This document shows positions 50,352 through 60,900 of a stretch of 64,000 bases of DNA, piece by piece. Numbering within the stretch: the first letter of the stretch is position 1; each line of letters begins with the position of its first letter. The position numbers and the translations under genes are program-made. This DNA comes from Limnomonas spitsbergensis (taxonomy: Eukaryota > Chlorophyta > Chlorophyceae > Chlamydomonadales): NCBI GenBank assembly GCA_037349105.1, contig JAYJMM010000019.1, positions 2,291,501-2,355,500 of the forward strand, written 5' to 3'. The notes below the pieces were generated by a model. It made no database searches. It saw only the letters and a list, made by a program, of their open reading frames with translations, and was not told the origin of the DNA.

Positions 50352-52898
50352 TCCCGACCCGTACCCTATCAAGAACTTTGCCATCGGACCCAACATCAAC
50401 GACCGCACCACGAGTTCCAGGGGCAGCACCAGCAGGAAAGATAGGTGAGACTAGGAGAAGGTAACAACTGAGCGGCAAGGAGCAACCCTAAACTGAAGGG
50501 CAAGGAACAGGTTGTGGCAGTATGTCGGGGACGAGGCTAGGAGCAGCAGCAGGAAACAATGGCCCGTGAGAGATCCTCAACGCAGGACAGATAGGTTAGA
50601 CTAGGACGAGGTAGCAGCTGAGGGGCAAGCAACAGCAGGAATCAACGCCCCGGGAGTGCAGCTCAACGCAGGACAGACATGTTAGACTAGGAGCAAGCAT
50701 TTGCTGAATTGCTGCCCGGAATGGCTAGCTCTTGCCCATAACCAGGTGGATATGTCTGAATGCAACGCGAATGATTATACTGAAGACATCCCTGCTCCCT
50801 CCCGCCATCCACAGCCGGCCGAACACTCCGTCCCCAGCCTATCTCGACAGCCACGGCAGGTGGGTGAGTGAGGCGCTGCCCTCGGCCGCTGTCCCGCACC
50901 CCACCCAAGCGCTGTCGGCAACCACCCGCTCACAGGGCGCGCTGATATACACGCCCGGGGGGGACACCCGCATCTATAATCCAGTGGTGGCTATGCACTC
51001 TCACACCGATGTCAGCCCAGTAGCCACCACTGAGTTTGTGCAGCAGCAGCGGCGGCGGGACTTGGAGAGGGGCGGCAGGCCTGGCTCGGCTGCTCCGACA
51101 GGAACAGCGGGCACGAGCGGGGCCACGGGGAGCCATTCCGGCAGCAGGCCGGGCACTGCGGCACAGACCAGCCGGCCCGGCACCGCCCCCGCCCCGACAG
51201 AGGCCGCGCCGAGCACGCTACAAGATATGCGGACGTCGCTCAAGCTGAAGCTGTTCTGGAAGCACGAGCCATTGAACTTCGGGGGCGCTCACATCTCTGA
51301 CCAGGTGTGCAAACATTACCCCGCTTCCGGCAGATCTACACAACCACATGCCTGCCCGCCCTCAAAATCCTGTGCCTTATAACGTGAAGTTTATGGGACC
51401 TTGCATATCTGACCTGATGAGCAAAGCTTGACCCTGAACCCCAAACCCTTGACCCACAGCTGAACCCTTAACCCTTGACCCACAGCTGAACCCTTAACCC
51501 TGGACCCACAGCTGAACCCTGAACCCTGGACCCACAGCTGAACCCTGAACCCTGGACCCACAGCTGAACCCTGGACCCACAGCTGAACCCTTAACCCTGG
51601 ACCCACAGATGAACCCTGGACCCTGGACCCACAGATGAACCCTTAACCCTGGACCCACAGATGAACCCTTAACCCTGGACCCACAGCTGAAGCCCTAACC
51701 CTGGACCCACAGCTTAACCCTTAACCCTTAACCCTGGACCCAACCACCTTTGCCCCAGGACCTTCTGAGGCTCAGTGACCGACAGGATGACCTCGGCAAG
51801 AATGCAGTGCCAGGCAGTGCACAGACCAAGCTGATCGGAGGGAGGTGGAGGTGAGGGACGAAATGCAGAACGCAGGCAGGCGGATCGGAGAGGGAGGGGG
51901 GGAGAGGAGGACATCAGGTCATTGGCTGGAGACAGGGACACACAGAGGTCTGAACCCGCAACCCTGATCGCAAGAAATATCTGTGGATCCAGAGAAATCT
52001 GCAGGTCCAGAAATATCTGTAGATCCAAAAATATCTGCAGATCCAGAGCATTATGCCATAGCCTAGAAACTGGAACATACAGAGGTCTGAACCCACACCC
52101 CAGAACACGAAACCTTTTGCCTTCCCACTTGACCAGGAATACCCCACGACCGGTGGAGGGGGATGTGGTCTTCACTGACTACTACGGGCCCATCGGAGGT
52201 GGAGATAAGCAAAGTGATTATTACGGACGATGGTGAGGGACGATAGGGAGGCAGGGGTGACATGATCAGAGTTCTTGGATAGATGCCTGGATGCCTGAGC
52301 AACACCTCACACGCCCTGCCTGCTGCTGCTGCAGCTACTCTCTATCCTCACAGGCATTCTCCAAGAATAAGCTGGTCGAGGATCCAGCCTATATCAGGGT
52401 GAGGGTCATCTCTTGCCAGCAGAGGGGATGCTTTAAGTACCATCTCATATGAATTTATATTGCACCAGGTTAAATGCCGGTAGGGTCCCAACAGAATCTG
52501 CGGGGTACCGTACCTGTCATGGAGTTGCAAGGTTGGGTGCTGTGAAAGTGTCCTGAATAAATAAATAAATAGATATATAGATACGCAAACAAGTGCGTGG
52601 ATCAAGGAAGCCGCCCATTCTGGCCGAAGCATGGGACATGGCTACAGTATGGTGAGGTGCTGCTGAGCGCGATGCATGTGGGATTTGAATCCACCCTCTG
52701 TCTGCCCTACATTCTCTTACACAGGTCCAGGCCAACATGACCGGCATCCACACGTTACGCAACCGTCCAGGCCTTAAGATGGAGGGTAAGATCATCGTTG
52801 GGGCCATGCCGCAGCTCGCTCGGGCGGTGACTGCACACCCTGCCATTGCTGATGAGGCAGGGTTGCACACCATCACGACCTTCCACTTGATACACTAG
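50352..52898 (+). CDS. Unrecognised multi-exon protein, 5' end not found
   Basis: Exons in continuous frame: 50352-50444, 50815-51304, 51759-51850, 52137-52232, 52335-52398 and 52725-52898 (TAG at 52896), with good GT..AG junctions (phases 2, 0, 2, 2, 0). The last exon may instead end at a GTAAGA donor after 52785. Visible parts: DPYPIKNFAIGPNINDRTTS; a long exon with YTPGGDTRIYNPVVAMHSHT and a Gly/Ser/Thr/Ala-rich linker; LKLFWKHEPLNFGGAHISDQ; a DYYGPIGGGDKQSDYYGR stretch; AFSKNKLVEDPAYIRVQANM; HTLRNRPGLKMEG. I do not recognise the family. Short motif-rich, poorly folded exons beside a divergently transcribed axonemal gene would suit a small ciliary structural protein, but that is only inference. 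Confidence 0.55.
50425..50700 (+). repeat. Donor-junction copies of the 50352 exon
   Basis: AGGAAAGATAGGTGAGACTA GG (real donor) recurs as AGGACAGATAGGTTAGACTA GG (50584) and AGGACAGACATGTTAGACTA GG (50669), ~90-145-bp spacing, with GTAGCAGCTGAGGGGCAAGC between. Confidence 0.8.
51420..51755. repeat. CCCTGGACCCACAGCTGAA repeat
   Basis: About 12 units of ~27 bp in the intron of the plus-strand gene: telomere-like AACCCTTAACCCTGGACCCA followed by CAGCTGA. Each unit ends in a CAG preceded by C-rich DNA, so each looks like an acceptor. Confidence 0.85.
51950..52110. repeat. Partial duplication in intron
   Basis: CACAGAGGTCTGAACCCGCA and ACATACAGAGGTCTGAACCC flank four copies of a 19-bp AAATATCTGYAGATCCA unit. 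Confidence 0.75.
52553..52650. mobile_element. Short A-rich-tailed interspersed element
   Basis: AATAAATAAATAAATAGATA, then GTGCGTGGATCAAGGAAGCC GCCCATTCTGGCCGAAGCAT. Same core as 4376. Confidence 0.5.
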
Positions 52899-55439
52899 CT
52901 GAAGGGAAGGAATGAAAGGCACGAGCTCCCCTGGGCACCGCGTGATCCTCGAGCTAGAGGAGACGGGAAAATATCCTGCATACGGTATGCATGCTGCAAG
53001 CGGTTGTTTCGCTCTGGATCTGAAAAATATAGAACATTTTTTTAGTTGTAGAACATGCATGGTAGATTTAGTTTTCTAGCTTTTCTTCATGACGGTTGAT
53101 GATGCCTCATCTCGTCGTCTAGCGTCATTGTGCCTGCTGACCCAGCCGGACACCAGCAGCAGAGGCTAACAATACTGATAAGCCTAAGCTAATCCTTGTC
53201 TTCTCTGGAAGACTTTAATTTCCAGAAGGACTTCGGGCATCGGCCGCGTGAACTCGTATAGAACCAGAATATCTGAGGGGAGAATACCGATATTGCCCCC
53301 CCTGTTTGAGGGACACTCAAGGCCGTGCTTCTGTTGGTGCAAGATTTGTGAGACATTGTAGACAAGCATTGACTTGACTAGATGTATTTGGCTACGCTGC
53401 GATGAAGAATCGCTATAGCAAGAACCAAGAGCCAGAGCAACCACCCACAACCGCCCTCCGACTATTCTGAGATGACACCACCTAGCAAAATCTGGGTGCT
53501 GTACCAGAGGAGAGCAATGTCCCCTCGCTTCACATCGTGGCCTGACTCAGGGCGCATCCAAGTTTGACAAAAGAAAAGATCGACATTACCTACAACACTG
53601 AGATTGCGGACTCGGATCTGCACTCCCAGTCTTACCCTCTGCTGCACAAAAGTCCATCGTCGATTTCAATTCTTCATACCGGGCTACACATCTCATGATG
53701 TCCGCTGCATCGGCCAACCCGTCGCAGGCGATGGGCACAGCACCACCGGTGAGCCACCGCTGCCAGTCGAGTTGCGGGCATCACCTTTTGCAACTGAGGC
53801 TCAAAATATGATTGGTGATCATATTAACTGGGCCTTGCGGAGTCGAATCTTCTGTCTGGAGATATTTGGCGGCGCCTCTTTGCGCAAGTCATCCTCTGCG
53901 GTCATGCGTCCCTAGTTCTACCGCACCCCCCCTCAAAAAAACTGTGCTGCTGCTCTGTTAGCGTATCTCGTTGAGTCTGTGCACAGGGTTGAAGGTTTGC
54001 TAAGCATGTGCAGCGAATCGCCACCACCAGACGGGCATGCAAACCATGAGGACAGCGATCTGAGCATGCTGCATCCTCGCTCCCAGTGCTTGACCAACAG
54101 CACATCGTACACACCATGTCACGAAGCATGTCACTCACCAGTATAAAGGCACAGCACGCATCGCATGAACCATGAGCAAGGTGCGATCTGAGCATGCTGC
54201 TCCCTCCTCATGCATGAGCTGCTGCGATAAGGCACAGTTCGCACCGTGTCCGCGTCAGTGCATAGACCATGCAACAGGGCGATCTGTGTTTTTCCGGTCT
54301 ACTCATGCATGAGCAGCAGGGAGCAGGCATACAGCATGCCACGCACCATGCCACACGCGAGCTGACATCTAAGGAGCGCCCCTCCATATGCATGAGTGGG
54401 GCGCGATCTATGGATACTGCTTCTGTCCTTCGCTTGAGCTGCAGCGCAACAGCATGGCAGGCACCGTGTCATACATCATGTGGCCCACCAATGCAAAGGC
54501 ACAGCACACCATCTTAGTCACAAGGGAGGCGTGATCTGTTCGTTTGCCTCCTTTCTACGCATGAACTCGGGCATAGCTGCACAGCCAACACCATGTCACA
54601 TGCCATGTCGCTCACCAGCACTCAGGCACACCCACCACGTGGATCATGGGACAGGCGTGATCTGTGCGTCCTGCTACCTTCCCTTTATATGAACAGCAGT
54701 GCATGGGCACAGCACACACCATGTCATGCGCATAGACACAGAGTGGCAGCGCACTCCATGTCGTGCGCAAGGTGGCCAGGGGTCTGCCACTGCCACAATC
54801 ATTTGCAAGGGGCCATTTTGCTTCGCTACCAGAGGGCATGTGCATGGGCGTTAACTGGGCGGGCACCGTGTTGATCTATCAGGGCACGTTGTCCTGGGCG
54901 TGGAAACGGTGTGGTTAGTCTCTATGCGAGGGAACAAAGAGGGAGCATGGGTACAAGGGGGGGTGCAAAATAAGGCCTGGAAGGGATCCCCCCTGCGATG
55001 GGTTTAGGGTTCAACCCTAAACCCTTAACCCTTGAACCTAAACCCTGGAAGGGATCCCCCCTGCGATGGGTTTAGGGTTATACCCTAAACCCTTAAACAT
55101 AATCCCTGGAAGGGATCCCCCCTTGCGATGCATGTATCATGTGTGGCATGGCATGTAAAGGCTTGTGGCAATCTCGTGGCCTGGCTGTCAGCTGTCTTTT
55201 AGTCAGGGAGTGTTTTAAGGCACAGGCTCAGGCGTGGACACCTAGCTATTTCCCCCCTGAGTGGGAACGGCCCATGAGGCATGTGGGCTTGTCGCCATGC
55301 GAGCGGTAGCAGAGTGGACCGTGCCGAGGGGACATTGGCATGCTTTGTTGACCTGATGTGAGCCCCCCAATATGGCTGTGTCACAGACAACCCAGCCAGG
55401 CAAGCATGCCTGTTGATGTTGGACCATCCCATGTTATTA

Positions 55440-55640
55440 AGGGGATTTCCTTGCTCCTGACAATCATCACTGTATAGACCCACTTCATATAGACCCACAA
55501 TCATCACTGTATAGACCCACTTCATATAGACCCACAATCATCACTGTATAGACCCACTTCATATAGACCCACAGTCATCACTGTATAGACCCACTTCATA
55601 TAGACCGACAATCATCACTGTATAGACCCACGCTGTTCTG
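55440..55640. repeat. 37-bp tandem repeat
   Basis: Five copies of ATCATCACTGTATAGACCCA CTTCATATAGACCCACA. Confidence 0.95.
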
Positions 55641-56204
55641 ATTTGCTCGGTATGAGGGTTATCAGTTAAACTGATTTGCTTGGTAAGAGGGGGATCAGGT
55701 TAAGGTGAGAACATGACCTCCACCCTAAGACCACAATTGGGGTCCCAGGCGGTGAGGGCGTGAGCACGTCTATCCTCTGGGAGCTCAAAAGGAATCCCTC
55801 TCCTGCCTCTCACCGTAGGTGAGGGCTGGAGAGGTCTAGGGGCACCTGGTGTGCATTGCAATGGCTGCATGTGCATTGCTGACAGCAATATCCCTGGCCT
55901 GTACTTAGGCCAATGGCCGGACAAGGTTGCGCGCATGCGTTGTCCGTGCCCTGCTTTCTCAGATGAATGTGCCGACAAAACTCATGTTTTGTTGGATGTT
56001 TGTTCTAGGTCACCCAACCAGGCTCCTTCGTTAACTGCCTTTGGTGCGTCTTTGATACTATTGGTGGTATTGTCCTGGTGGTCTGGATCCAGGTGGTCTG
56101 GATTTAGTAGATTTGCCTAGAAGGCTACCTGGCTAGCTCGGCCTGCTTGCGCCCCACCTCTCTATGCCTCTTCACCCGGCTGATGCCTTTGATAGCTGAT
56201 TGCA

Positions 56205-56505
56205 TGTGTGTGCAAGATGTTTCGGCAATCCTAACTCTTTGCGTGCCTGTTGGTTGTTTGCTGGATGTTGTGGAGATCTTGACTCTTTGCGTGTCTGTTG
56301 GTTGCTTGCTGGATGTTGCGGAGATCTTGACTCTTTGCGTGTCTGTTGGATGTTTGCTGGATGTTGCGGAGATCTTGACTCTTTGCGTGTCTGTTGGTTG
56401 TTTGCTGGATGTTGCGGAGATCTTGACTCTTTACGTGTCTGTTGGTTGTTTGCTGGATGTTGCAAAGATCTTCACTCTTTTCTTGCCGGCCTTCTCTGCA
56501 TGCAG
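56205..56505 (+). repeat. 48-bp acceptor-junction array of the QYN-RAP gene
   Basis: Six units around GGATGTTGCGGAGATCTTGA CTCTTTGCGTGTCTG lead up to the real acceptor GCATGCAG|GATGTTGCGGCTCA at 56506. The unit core GGATGTTGCGG is the exon start, so the array looks acceptor-derived. Cys/Leu-rich open frame through it is a by-product. Confidence 0.75.
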
Positions 56506-57960
56506 GATGTTGCGGCTCACGGTGTGAAGCGTCCAGGATCAGATCAGCAGTACGGGCAATACAACCCTGCCACTGGGCAATACGAACAGCCAGGCGGGCA
56601 TGCCTCTTATGCCCAAAGCCTGGCCGCCGGGCAGCAGGCTGGTGTAGCCAAACGCTGGCAAGGACCGGAGGCTGGACAGAACGCAGGCGTTAGCGCGTAT
56701 GCAGGCATGCAGCAGCCGCCTCCCCCTCAACAGCCGCAGCAGCAGCAGCAAACTGCATGGTCTTACCCTACGGGTGGCGGCGCTGAAACTGGCATGGCGG
56801 CCCAGCAGTGGCCTTACCAACAGTCACAACAGCAGCAGCCACAGCAGCAGCAGCAGCAGTCACAACAGCAGCAGCAGGCACCTTGGGCTTACCCTTCTGG
56901 CGCTGCGGCTGCTCCGGCTTCGGCAGCACCGGCCATTGCCGCTGTCGCTAACGCCGGCGCGACACAGCCGCCGCCACCGCCGCCCAAGACGCAGCAGAAT
57001 GACCAACAGCAGTTGCAGGCCGCATGGTGGCAGCAGCAGGCAGCAGCAGGCGGCTATGCAGCCACACCAGCCGTGCCCCAGCAGTGGCCACAGCAGCAGC
57101 CTCAGCAGCAGCCGGCTGCGTGGGACCATCAACCCGTGCCGGCCGCAGCCCCCGCAGTCGTAACCCAGCCGCCGCCGCCGCCTCCCAAGCAAGCTGTCTG
57201 GGGTCAGGCTGCTGCCACTTCAGAGGCAGGCGCTGCCGGAGCCGCTCCTTGGCACCAGCAAACGGTGCCTGGCGGCCCTGCTGCCGCTGGGCAGTACAAC
57301 GCTGCCACTGGGCAGTACAGTGCGGCTGCTGGACAGTACACCCCCCCTTCCGGGCAGTATAATCCAGTCACTGGGCAGTACGATGCGGCCCCTGCGCAGT
57401 ACAATGCAACCCCTGTGCAGTACAACCCAGCTGCTGGGCAGTACAATGCAACTCCTGGGCAGTTTGATCCGGCTGCTGGGCAGTACAACATGTCCATGGG
57501 GCAGTACAATCCAGCGGCAGCGCAGTTCAATCCAGCTGCTCCACCGTTCAATCCAGCGGCTACCCAGTACAACGCGCCAGCTGCGCAGTACAATCCCATG
57601 GATGGGCAGTACAACCCCATGGCTGCGCAGTACAATCAGGGTGCTGGGCAGTATGACCAGGGACCTGGGCACTACAACCAGGGTCCTGGGCAGTACAACC
57701 AGGGTCCTGGGCAATACAGCCAAGGAGGCCCTGGGCAGTACAACCAAGGAGGCCCTGGGCAGTACAACCAAGGAGGCCCTGGGCAGTACAACCAAGGTGG
57801 CCCTGGGCAATACCGCACGGGCGGCGGCGGGGGGTTCGGCCCGGGTGGTGGGCATTACAACGGCTCCGGCCAGCCGCCCCCGCCCCCGCGCGGCCCGATC
57901 GACGCTCCGCTACTGACCAGCCGGATCAAGAAGTCGCAGGACGCACACTCGCTGGACCAG
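56506..57960 (+). CDS. QYN-RAP gene exon: Q/P-rich and GQYN-repeat region
   Basis: 485 codons in frame. After DVAAHGVKRPGSDQQYGQYN come Gln tracts (56730-56880), two PPPPPPK motifs (56970 and 57170) and, from 57285 to 57815, about 25 repeats of 7-8 residues such as PAAGQYN, ATPGQFD and QGGPGQY. Composition (Q, N, Y, G, P; few charges) matches prion-like low-complexity domains and recalls the QQYN repeats of yeast Sup35. The exon ends with a charged stretch leading into the RAP half. Confidence 0.85.
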
Positions 57961-60900
57961 GTGAATTCAGGGAGCCAAGTGTGCATTGCATTTTTCTAAA
58001 AACGGTTGGGCTGTCGCAACGGTTGGTTGGTGCATTTCAGTCTATGCGGCAGTGTACATCCAGTTTAGTCTTCCCTGAACCCTTTTGTTGCGGAGGGCCC
58101 CGAGGGAAAAAATATTGATCGATTGCTGCCCAGTACCCACCCCTGCTACCCGCCACCTTGAAAGTTTTTCTTCAAACCGCGAAGCCAAACCCTCTTGGCA
58201 GCATGTTAATAAGAGTAATACCCGAGTTGCCGAGGTGGCTTGGGTATTCAGTTGTGTGACTGGAATCATCCATCGTGTCAGCACATATAATAGTTATATA
58301 GGAAAAAGCGTTTGCCACAGCCATATCTCGACGCCTGTGCTGCATCCATCGTTTCCCCCCCCCATTGCAGATGCGAGCTTAGCTGATCATTGTGGACGTT
58401 TTATGTGCCTGTGCTTGCTGAGTGGTAGCGTGCGAGTATCCTTAAGATCCATCGAGTCTATCAGAACGTACGCATTGATTCTACACATCAGGGAGGAAAT
58501 GAAACCCTAAACCCTTTACCAAAGCCGAATCACTGTCAAAAATACTGTCGAATTCTAGCACCCATGCCGTAGAATCACCTATAAGCATCTTAGCAGCACA
58601 GTACATTGTTTCCTTGGGGTACAAAATCGACAAGTCTTGAGGTTGATTTCTGACCGAATTCTGGTGTCGATAATCAATACGCAGTATTTCAATGCAGCCC
58701 TTAACCCTAAACAAAGCTAATAATGATAGGGAAGACAATGCATAACTACCTGTACAGTTTAGGGTTTAGAACCCTAAACCCTGAACCCTAGGGAAGGAAA
58801 AGCACAACTACCAGTACAGTCTAGGGATAAGGGTTCAGAACCCTCAACGCTAGGGAAGGCAAATCACAACCACTGGTACAGTCTTATGCCCAATACTGCA
58901 ATTCCTGGTTAGTGTTAGTGCACTTACTGCAGTTAGAGCAGTTAGAGCAGTTCCTGTTATTGATTACCAATCCACCCTTCTTTCAGGGATGCTTGATGCA
59001 GTCACCAAAGTTTGGTCTTTCCAGAGCACTGGTTTGGATGAAGTTTTTTGTATGTTGCTTAGCATTGGTGCAGTATAAGATCTTTCCGGAGCAATTTTGG
59101 TCTTTCCGGAGCACTGGTATGGATGACGTTTTTTTGTATGTAGCTTAGCATTGGTGCAGTATAAGATCCTCGCCTTCCCGCTAATTGGTTATTAACGTTG
59201 TGCGACGATGAGGTACTCACCGGTTCATACAGACACGAATAAGGATTGTTGATGTCTGGTTGGGTTTCCACTCCGGAGTTTGGGGGGGACCTTTCAATAT
59301 AATGAAAATAAAATAAAATCCATGCCGATGCGGCGTGGATTTTATGTACTTATGTGCCCAGGGCAGCATTTCAAGGAGCAGTGAATTCAAAGCCGAGAGA
59401 GGGCTATACGCATACCGGTGTTTGCAGCACCGTCATTGGCAAAGTTAGACCAGCGCTTGTGATTTACTTTGTTAGGGGGGTGTAGGTGTTGCTGCGCGGC
59501 ATGAAGTAATACCGGTATGCCGTAGGTGCGCGTAGATAGTGTTGGAATACAAACGAAGTTAGTGCAATAGCACTCGCTATCGCGGCAGGTCCTTTGCCTC
59601 CATACCCTCAGGATTACCACCTAATGTCCTTCTTGACTGGGTAGGGTTTTGCTTTGTGCTGGTGGTGTAAATGTCTGTTGAAAGATCACCTTCCTAGTCT
59701 GTAGCATTTTTTTCCTCCAGTTTTTGCAGTTTTTTCAAGCAACGGCCAGATCTAGAGTGCATTTTTTTTCATTCATTTTCATACGTAAATAAACGCTCCC
59801 TGGGGCGAGGAATAAAAAAAGAAAAAAAGAAAGAAAATAAAAGAATAAAATGCTCCCTGGGGTGTGGATTAAGGAATCCATTAAATTATTCTGTGTTACA
59901 GCAAATGACAGGTATGAGTTCATCGCCTCGCCAATCTAAAATGTCAGTAGACTTACATACTTGAAATTGGATAACGGTACTAGAACTTCTACGGTATACA
60001 TTCTAACTTGGGTTGCACACCTTCCTACTGCAGCTCATCGTGCAGCACGGCAGCGCGTTCAACGCTGTCCATGCATCTGCCGCGCTGCACTCGAGCGTCA
60101 AGCTCATCCGCCTGCCCATCAAGCCGGGCTCGTTCGAGGCGCAGCTGGTGGCGAAGCTCGTGGAGCTGGCCAGAAGCCGCGTGGCAGACATGGGAGGCTG
60201 GGCGGTGGCCAACTGCATCTGGGCGCTGTCAAAGCTGGGTCAGCGGGACGACAAGCTGATGACCGCTCTGGTCGCACGCGCGCACGCCGAGCTGCCCTCG
60301 TTCGAGCCACAGGGTCTGTCCAACACACTTTTCGCCATGGCTCAGCTGCAGCACCCCAACGCCGCGTTCACGGGTGCGCTGCTGCGGCACGCGCGCACCA
60401 AGCTGCCCGCGTTCATCGCGCAGGCGCTGTGCAACACGCTGTGGGCCATGGCCTCGCTGCAGCACCCCGACGCGGCCTTCACCGAGGCCCTGCTTCTGGA
60501 GGCCAGAGGCAAGCTGCACTCGTTCCGGCCGCAGGAACTCTCCAACATGATGTGGGCGCTCGCGACGCTGAAGCATCCTAATGTGGACTTTGTGGAGGCG
60601 GTGCTGCAAGAGTCGCGGTCCAAGCTTCCCTCCTTTAGCGCCCAGGACCTAGCCAACATGATCTGGTCGCTGGCGACGCTGCAGCACCTCAACCCCGCCT
60701 TCATGGAGGCGCTGCTGCAGGAAGCCAAGGGGAAGCTGCCCTCGTTTAGCTGCCGCGAGCTGGCCAACACGCTCTGGGCCATCGCGGCGGTACAGCACCC
60801 GAACCCCCCTTTCAAGGACGCGCTCGTGCTCGAGGCCAGCGCAAAGCTGAATTCGTTCCACGGCAAGGATCTGGCGCGGTTGCTTGAGTCCATGGCGGCG

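Larger units (their letters stand above)
52899..56505. other. Low-content region between two plus-strand genes
   Basis: Contains two minus-strand open stretches with protein-like composition (53184-53450, ending IKVFQRRQGLA; 53462-53780, with MRPESGHDVKRGDIALLWYS and, further upstream, ADAADIMRCVARYEELKSTM), too weak to call. Also a decayed ~110-130-bp repeat with CATGCATGAGCAGCAGGGAG and ACCATGTCACACGCCATGTC blocks (54000-54790), three ~57-bp telomere-linked units with GGAAGGGATCCCCCCTGCGA (54985-55135), and the arrays listed separately. 5' exons of the RAP gene may lie in 55.7-56.2 kb but I cannot define them. Confidence 0.35.

Noticed and set aside
56200..56505. N-terminal extension of the QYN-RAP protein with repeated Cys-rich CGDLDSLRVCW units
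   Set aside because: The 48-bp units look like copies of the acceptor and exon start at 56506, and a good acceptor precedes the QYN exon, so this is more likely intron.
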